From Monoraphidium neglectum (lineage: Eukaryota; Chlorophyta; Chlorophyceae; Sphaeropleales; Selenastraceae), in assembly GCF_000611645.1 (NCBI RefSeq), contig NW_014013359.1, positions 1 to 32,652 on the forward strand: DNA of 32,652 nt, in the 5' to 3' direction. How positions within the stretch are numbered: position 1 is the first letter of the stretch; each line of letters begins with the position of its first letter. Position numbers and translations under genes: made by a program. The notes beneath the pieces were generated by a model. That model did not search any database. It was given only the letters and a program-made list of their open reading frames with translations, and was not told where the DNA came from. Below, piece by piece: positions 27,397-32,652 of the stretch.

Positions 27397-28814
27397 TCAG
27401 CCGATTCTGGCCGCCTTCGCCGCCTTGTCGCCCTTGGTGACAAAGATCTCCTTGAGGCGCGCGCTCTTGCCCGTGAGCTCGCGCAGGTAGTAGAGCTTGG
27501 CCCTGTGGGAAAACAAAATTGTCAAGGGTTTATGGTGTGGGAGTTCATGTGTGTGTGCGCGAGCTTGCGCTTGACGGTGCTTGCAGTGCAGTGCATGCGG
27601 ATGTGCGCTTGTGAGAGCGTACATACCCTTATGGAGAGATGTGGCTGCAGAACACGACACGGCCAAGGCCAATGAACGTCCCGGCTGCACGCCCCGGGAT
27701 GAGATAATATGCTTCTTGGCTGTAGCCCTGGCACGTGCAGCCTCCTAGCACTGACGGCAGCCTTCCCTGTGCATGCACCATGCCCGCGCCCTGCCAGCCT
27801 GCTTACCTGCGAACTTTGCCGCGACGCACGATCTCCACGGATGACAAAACAGGGGAGTGCAGCATGATGCTCAGCTCAACACCAACACCCTGCTCAGGGG
27901 GTGCACACAGCACAGGAGTATCAGGTCAGCTGCTATCTTATTGACCGCAAAACTCACTACTCCAGGGCTGCAGGCCACAGACCTGGGTTCACACAGTCAG
28001 AACTCGCACAAACGAGTAGCGCTTCCCAACCTTGCATGCCTGCTCAGTGCACCGAGACAGAGTCTACGTGAGAGAGGATGGCAAAATGACAGTCCTCATG
28101 CCTGCCAGCCTCACCCCCTACTCCTTCCACTCACCTGGAAGATGCGCCGCACCACAAACGTCTTGGTGCTGCCGCTGCCCGCCATGGCGATGACGGTGCC
28201 ATCCACCCGCTGCACACGAGAGCTCTTCGCCTCCTGGACCTGCAGCAGCAGGTGCGGGACGCAAGCGAATGAGACTGCAGATGGCGCATCTTTGGCAGCC
28301 AGCTGCCTGGCGCCATGGTCCCGCCGCATAAGAGCTGCAGCAGGATGCTGGCAGTGCGAGGACACTCATCCTTGCGTTCTCCTAGCGTTCTCCATGCAGT
28401 CTGTGCCCGTCGCAGTTGTGGTACATTGCTACCCCGACGGTCCCTGACGCACCAGCAGGCCGATGCGCACGCTGTCGCCAATCTGAACGTCGGGCAGGCC
28501 GGTCCGAGCCTGGGCCGCTTTCAACTCATCCACCTGGTGGCGAGCGCGGAGCGCCCCAGTGGCAGGACTGCAGCATGGTGCAGGTGCGTGTGCAGCGGCG
28601 CACACCGCTTGCGCTGCATAGCAATGCTCCTACAGCCGCCATGTGAACGCTCGCACAAGAATGGGGAATCGTTCTTGCGTCGCTGCCGGAAAATGGGGCT
28701 CACCAGAGGTGCCAGCCCACGCACACTGTGAGCCACTGGGAACCGTGGAGGCGCCCGGAGGCCTGTGCTGGCCACGAAGGGCCGCTGTTGCATTAAAGTA
28801 TTTTGGGACAGCAT
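27397..28814 (-). CDS. Organellar ribosomal protein bL19
   Basis: Five minus-strand exons join in frame to 161 residues: 28814-28704, 28533-28453, 28239-28135, 27889-27807, 27502-27397. Residues 38-161 match bacterial-type L19: LPDVQIGDSVRIGLLV, VQRVDGTVIAMAG, KTFVVRRIFQGVGVE, LHSPVLSSVEIVRRGKVRR, AKLYYLRELTGKSARLKE. bL19 sits at the subunit interface and contributes to the bridge with 16S rRNA. Residues 1-37 (MLSQNTLMQQRPFVASTG... to RGLAPL) contain Arg, Ser and Ala but no acidic residue, so they fit a transit peptide; plastid or mitochondrion cannot be decided from it. The ATG at 28812-28814 was chosen as the first in-frame ATG of the leader, with a TATA-like element about 90 bases upstream. 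The gene is divergent from ChlH. Confidence 0.88.
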
Positions 28815-30493
28815 ATGAGCAACAGCTGCTGCCTTGCCGAGTTGTATCCCAAGTCCGGCCACCAGCAGGACGCGCGGCCGGTCCACCAGCAAGGCTTACA
28901 CGTATATATGGACAATGTCCAATTCTTCCAAGAGATGATATGGAGGTCTCCACACCCACCCCCTATCAGGCGCCTCGGTTTGCTTATGATACTTGGCAGG
29001 CCCGCCCATGCAGCAGAAGCACCACCGGTAGCAGCACATACCTGAACTATGCTTGCACACCAGAGCGCCGATTTGCACCAATTTGCAACTCCGGTGGGCC
29101 AAGCAAAGTGCTGGCGTGTGATTGTGATGTAGGAAGGCAACAGGGCAGGGGAAGGACAACATATGGCAAGACCTCTACGTGTATTTGCCTCCTGGACAGA
29201 ATTGGTCATCGTGATCGATACAACTTCTTTGTAATGTGCTGCTGCACTTCGAATATTGGAGCCCCTTAGTCACCTTGAAGCCCACTGGACTAGATTGGGA
29301 GGTATTTGGCCACTGGTAGGTGCGCACAAGCTGCCACAGCGGCTTGCCCGCTTGCACCGAGCCACCAACCCCCACGTATCTGACTTGGAATCAAGGAAGG
29401 TGAGCTGGGGATACCAAGGCGAATGCAGTCATGGTGCATCGGACCTGGCACAGGATTGCAACACCTGGCAATTGCTGGCACCAGGCACTCAGTCATTGGC
29501 AGCAGCTTGCTGGCCTCTGGCACGCTGCCACTTGTCAGCGGTGTTGCAGAGCAGCCGCATAGCAGGGTAGCCCATTATTTTGGTTGTAATTATGGAGGCC
29601 TGCTCTACCTGGTCCCCACGGCCAACCACACCCTCCCCAACAAAGCACAGCCTGTGTTGTGTGATGCGAGCATTGCAACACGGCACCGCAATCACACCAC
29701 TGCTCACTGTCTGCAACAGGTTGAACGTGCACACGTGCAGCTGTGCTGCTACACGAAACCATTCCCCAAACGCGGTTCTATATACGACGCTGCAGCAGGT
29801 CATTTCTCCGATGAGCAGCACAAGTTCGTTGGCGCACGGTATCAGCGCCCCCAAACAGAAACTGACAAACATCTTGCAGGGAACAGGCTATCGCACCCTG
29901 GGAGAGGCCACACATCTGTGAGGAATAACTTTGAGCTTAACGCAGGGCTTACTTGCATGGAGCATGCCCCTTCACTTGTTGTGCGGCCGGCAGGCAATAG
30001 TGCATCAACACCACAAGCACTCCGTCTGGCTCAGGCATGGGAGCGGCCTGGTGGCCCAATACAGGGCTGATCCTGATCCTTAAGGACGTCATATGATCAC
30101 CATGCAGAAATCACGCTTGTGCTGCACCAGCCACAATGTCAGCGCGTGCGAGATCTGTGTTGATATTTGCACGGCCTCGTACCTCTCTCCTGCTCACAGT
30201 ACAAGGAATGGTGTTGTTCAGGTGCGGATCGGGTGATGCAATAGCATACAGTGTAGCTCTGAGAGGCATTCCAGGCCACAGGTTGGCTGGTACGGGCCGT
30301 GGCCGTGGTGCGTTCCACAAAACCTCCGCACACTAAACCGCTGGACAAACGCCATAGCGGCTGTCGCAGCCACAGAGAGTGCTTGACCAGTCACCCCAAA
30401 CCTTTGTATGAACGGTTTGCAGTTGTTTCAGTTTATTAATTGGTACATCTGACCCGACATTGTTTGGCCGTGAAGGGCCTCGGAGGACCGATC
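28815..30493. other. Divergent intergenic region between bL19 and ChlH, about 1.7 kb
   Basis: Must contain the promoters of both genes. A 215-codon ATG-initiated frame on the plus strand (29423-30070) was examined and rejected as coding: it has no recognisable domain and its third codon positions lack the G/C bias of the neighbouring exons. No RNA gene or repeat family was recognised. Confidence 0.45.
28903..28908 (-). promoter_or_regulatory. TATA-box candidate for bL19
   Basis: TATATA in CGTATATATG (minus strand CATATATACG), about 90 bases upstream of the bL19 ATG. Position is reasonable for a core promoter; there is no further support. Confidence 0.35.
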
Positions 30494-32652
30494 ATGCTTG
30501 GGCGGAGTCTTCAGCGCTCCGCGGGGGCCGCGGTGGGTACTAGGAGGAGCGCAGACGTGGTGATCGTGCCACGTAGAGCGTCTCTTACGCGCAGTTTGCT
30601 CCGCAGGCCAAGAGGACCCCCGGAGTAGTAGTGCAGCAGAGCAGCAGGCCTGTGCGGAGCACCCGACAGGTGAGCCACAGCAAGGCCCCGGGGGGGCATG
30701 GCGTCGAGCGCGATTACTTCATAGGCTTACAAAGCACCATTTGACGCAGGTCATCTGCAATGTGGCCACCGGGCCGAAGCCCGGAACTGCGGGCAAGGCC
30801 GTCCAAATCAACATGCTGGACGATGGCTTCGATGGTGAGGCTCCTCTGCACAGATGTTTTGGTGACACACCTCGTTGTCATGCTGCTGCTTGTTGTCCAG
30901 CTGGCAGAGCGTGCATGTGGCGCGCCAGCCTCCTGGCTGGACTCGTGGACTGCTCGACGCACGGGCTGCTCGTGTTGTCAACGCACGGGCTAAGACATGG
31001 CAGCTTAGGGACATGGCATAATGTCTGGCTAGAACAGGTCTGAGGAGAGTGGACTTGGTTGGCAGCGATCACTGTTGAGCATTCCATGCACCATCCTGCG
31101 CGCCGCACGCCACCCAGGCCCCAGCGGCAACAAGGGCCTGTTTACCAGCACCAACCCCGAGCTGCGCCGCGTGGTGCCGGACAATGTGGCTGGCCGTGTG
31201 AAGGTGAAGGTGGTGTACACGGTGCTGGAGGCGCAGTACCAGTCGGCACTGTCCGCAGGTGAACTTGGAGGACGCACAGCGGAAGCTGGGGCGCAGCGAC
31301 ACTGTCTGTGGTTTGGCCATGTGGTGGTGGTGGTTGGGGGCAAACAAGCAGGGGCACGGGTTCGCAAGGTTTGACAAGTCATCACATGTGCGGGCGACAT
31401 TGGACATGGCGGCTTGCAAGCACATGGGTCACAACACAAGCTTGTCCAGCAGCACATACCCTTCCCAACCCCTGACGCCCGCGTGCATCAATGGCTGCTT
31501 GTGCTGTGCAGCTGTCAAGGCTATCAACGCCAGCAACAAGACTGTGTGCTTTGAGATCGTGGGCTACCTGCTGGAGGAGCTGCGCGACCCCGACAACTTT
31601 GCGTCCTTCAAGGAGGACCTGGCCAGCGCCAACGTCTTCATCGGCTCCCTCATCTTCATCGAGGAGCTGGCCGAGAAGGTGGGGGAGAGTGTGTGCGCGC
31701 GTGCGTCTGGGCGGGTGCGTGCGTCCGTGCCGGCAGCTGCGACTGGGGTGGTGCAGGGCGGGTATATCACATGTTGGCATGCTGCTGTGCTCGTATCAAC
31801 GCATTGCGGCCCAGGCCCTGGTGGATGCTGGTTGCAGGTCAAGGACTAGTGTGGCAGTGCGGCAGCGGCCTGTCCACGAGCAGGCATCTGACGTCCTGTG
31901 CATGCGCAGCCCCGCCTCACCTGCCTGACTCAACCACTGTCTCCGCCCCCCAGATCGTGGAGGCCGTGGCCCCCGTGCGCGAGAGGATGGATGCGTGCGT
32001 GATCTTCCCCTCCATGCCCGCCGTGATGAAGCTCAACAAGCTGGGCACCTTCAGCATGGCGCAGCTGGGGCAGAGCAAGAGCATGATCGGGGAGTTCATC
32101 AAGTGAGGAGGCCGGGGGGCTGCAGGGCGCGGCTCATGGCGTTGAGGGCTGATGGAAGGGGAGAGATGCGACGACGTTGCAGCTGCGGGCGTGTGGGGCA
32201 CTGTTGCTGCTGCGGCTGATGCTGCGACCAAGCTGCAACCAGGCTGGTCGCAGAGCTGCAGGCTGTGCTTATCAATGCGCACGTGCGTGTGAGCGGCTGT
32301 GGCGACTCGGGCTGGCGGGCCTCCGAGTCCACAGCTGGCGTCTGCTCTGCTCCCCTTTCACATTGCCCACCACCATTGTCCGCCCTGCCCCCCTCTCGCC
32401 GCTGCCCCTCACCCCTCACCAGGTCTGCGCGCAAGAACAACGACAACTTTGAGGAGGGCCTCCTCAAGCTGGTGCGCACCCTGCCCAAGGTGCTCAAGTA
32501 CCTGCCCAGCGACAAGGCCCAGGACGCGCGCAACTTCGTGCAGTCGCTGCAGTACTGGCTGGGCGGCAACAGCGAGAACCTGCAAAACTTCCTGCTGACC
32601 ATCGCGGGGGAGTACGTGCCGGCGCTGCAGGGCGTGACCTTTGAGGTGGCGG
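30494..32652 (+). CDS. CHLH: Magnesium chelatase subunit H, 5' part (partial)
   Basis: Seven exons are visible, the last running off the window: 30494-30532, 30607-30669, 30750-30834, 31118-31258, 31512-31678, 31954-32102, 32423-32652. They join in frame to 291 residues, against about 1,400 for full ChlH. Residues 1-34 are an Arg/Ser/Gln-rich transit peptide. VICNVATGP follows, then the conserved ChlH N-terminal region: [109 protein letters not shown] and [20 protein letters not shown]. ChlH binds protoporphyrin IX and is the catalytic partner of ChlI and ChlD in inserting Mg2+, the first committed step of chlorophyll synthesis in plastids. Exons 1-2 are the least certain: the 74-base intron between them (30533-30606) was chosen because the unspliced frame hits TAG at 30626. 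The Mg-chelatase core lies beyond the window. Confidence 0.92.

Noticed and set aside
29423..30070. ATG-initiated open frame of 215 codons on the plus strand between bL19 and ChlH
   Set aside because: No recognisable domain, no signal or membrane features, and third codon positions without the strong G/C bias of the true exons. Most likely chance in GC-rich DNA.
30494..30628. ChlH exon 1 read through without an intron
   Set aside because: The unspliced frame ends at TAG 30626. Splicing 30533-30606 puts the leader in frame with VICNVATGP, as expected for ChlH.

Overview
The window is nuclear DNA of a green alga (Chlorophyta), most probably a chlorophycean. It is GC-rich, its genes are broken into many short exons with GT-AG introns, TGTAA motifs of the kind green algae use as poly(A) signals lie behind some genes, and TG/CA microsatellites are abundant. 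Plastid genes (the ChlH subunit of magnesium chelatase, a TIC40-like protein, a starch-granule Trp-rich protein) point to a photosynthetic eukaryote. All exon models were built by eye from reading frames, splice sites, intron phase and family conservation; there is no transcript evidence.

Layout, left to right: 3' exon of an ESV1/LESV-type starch protein (+, 40-400); a secreted WSC-GH16 glucan hydrolase/transglycosylase (+, 1374-3820); a long coiled-coil protein of unknown function (-, 4456-7118); a membrane-anchored cytochrome c peroxidase (-, 7945-11168); a short TIC40-like STI1-domain plastid protein (-, 13077-14807); a large, unrecognised, organelle-targeted helical-repeat protein interrupted by a 583-base assembly gap (-, 15837-21612); condensin-II subunit H2 (+, 23008-26956); organellar ribosomal protein bL19 (-, 27397-28814); and the 5' part of ChlH (+, 30494 to the window end).

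These are independent monocistronic nuclear genes, not an operon. Their products act in different places: starch granule, cell wall or secretory route, mitochondrial intermembrane space, plastid import, plastid or mitochondrial ribosome, chlorophyll synthesis and nuclear chromatin. The least explained items are the helical-repeat protein (15837-21612), the coiled-coil protein (4456-7118) and the WSC-GH16 architecture. Two introns appear to be GC-AG. One of these has its donor inside a perfect 23-bp tandem duplication. Every long TG/CA tract found lies inside an intron.

No tRNA, rRNA, transposon with coding capacity, CRISPR array or viral gene was recognised.
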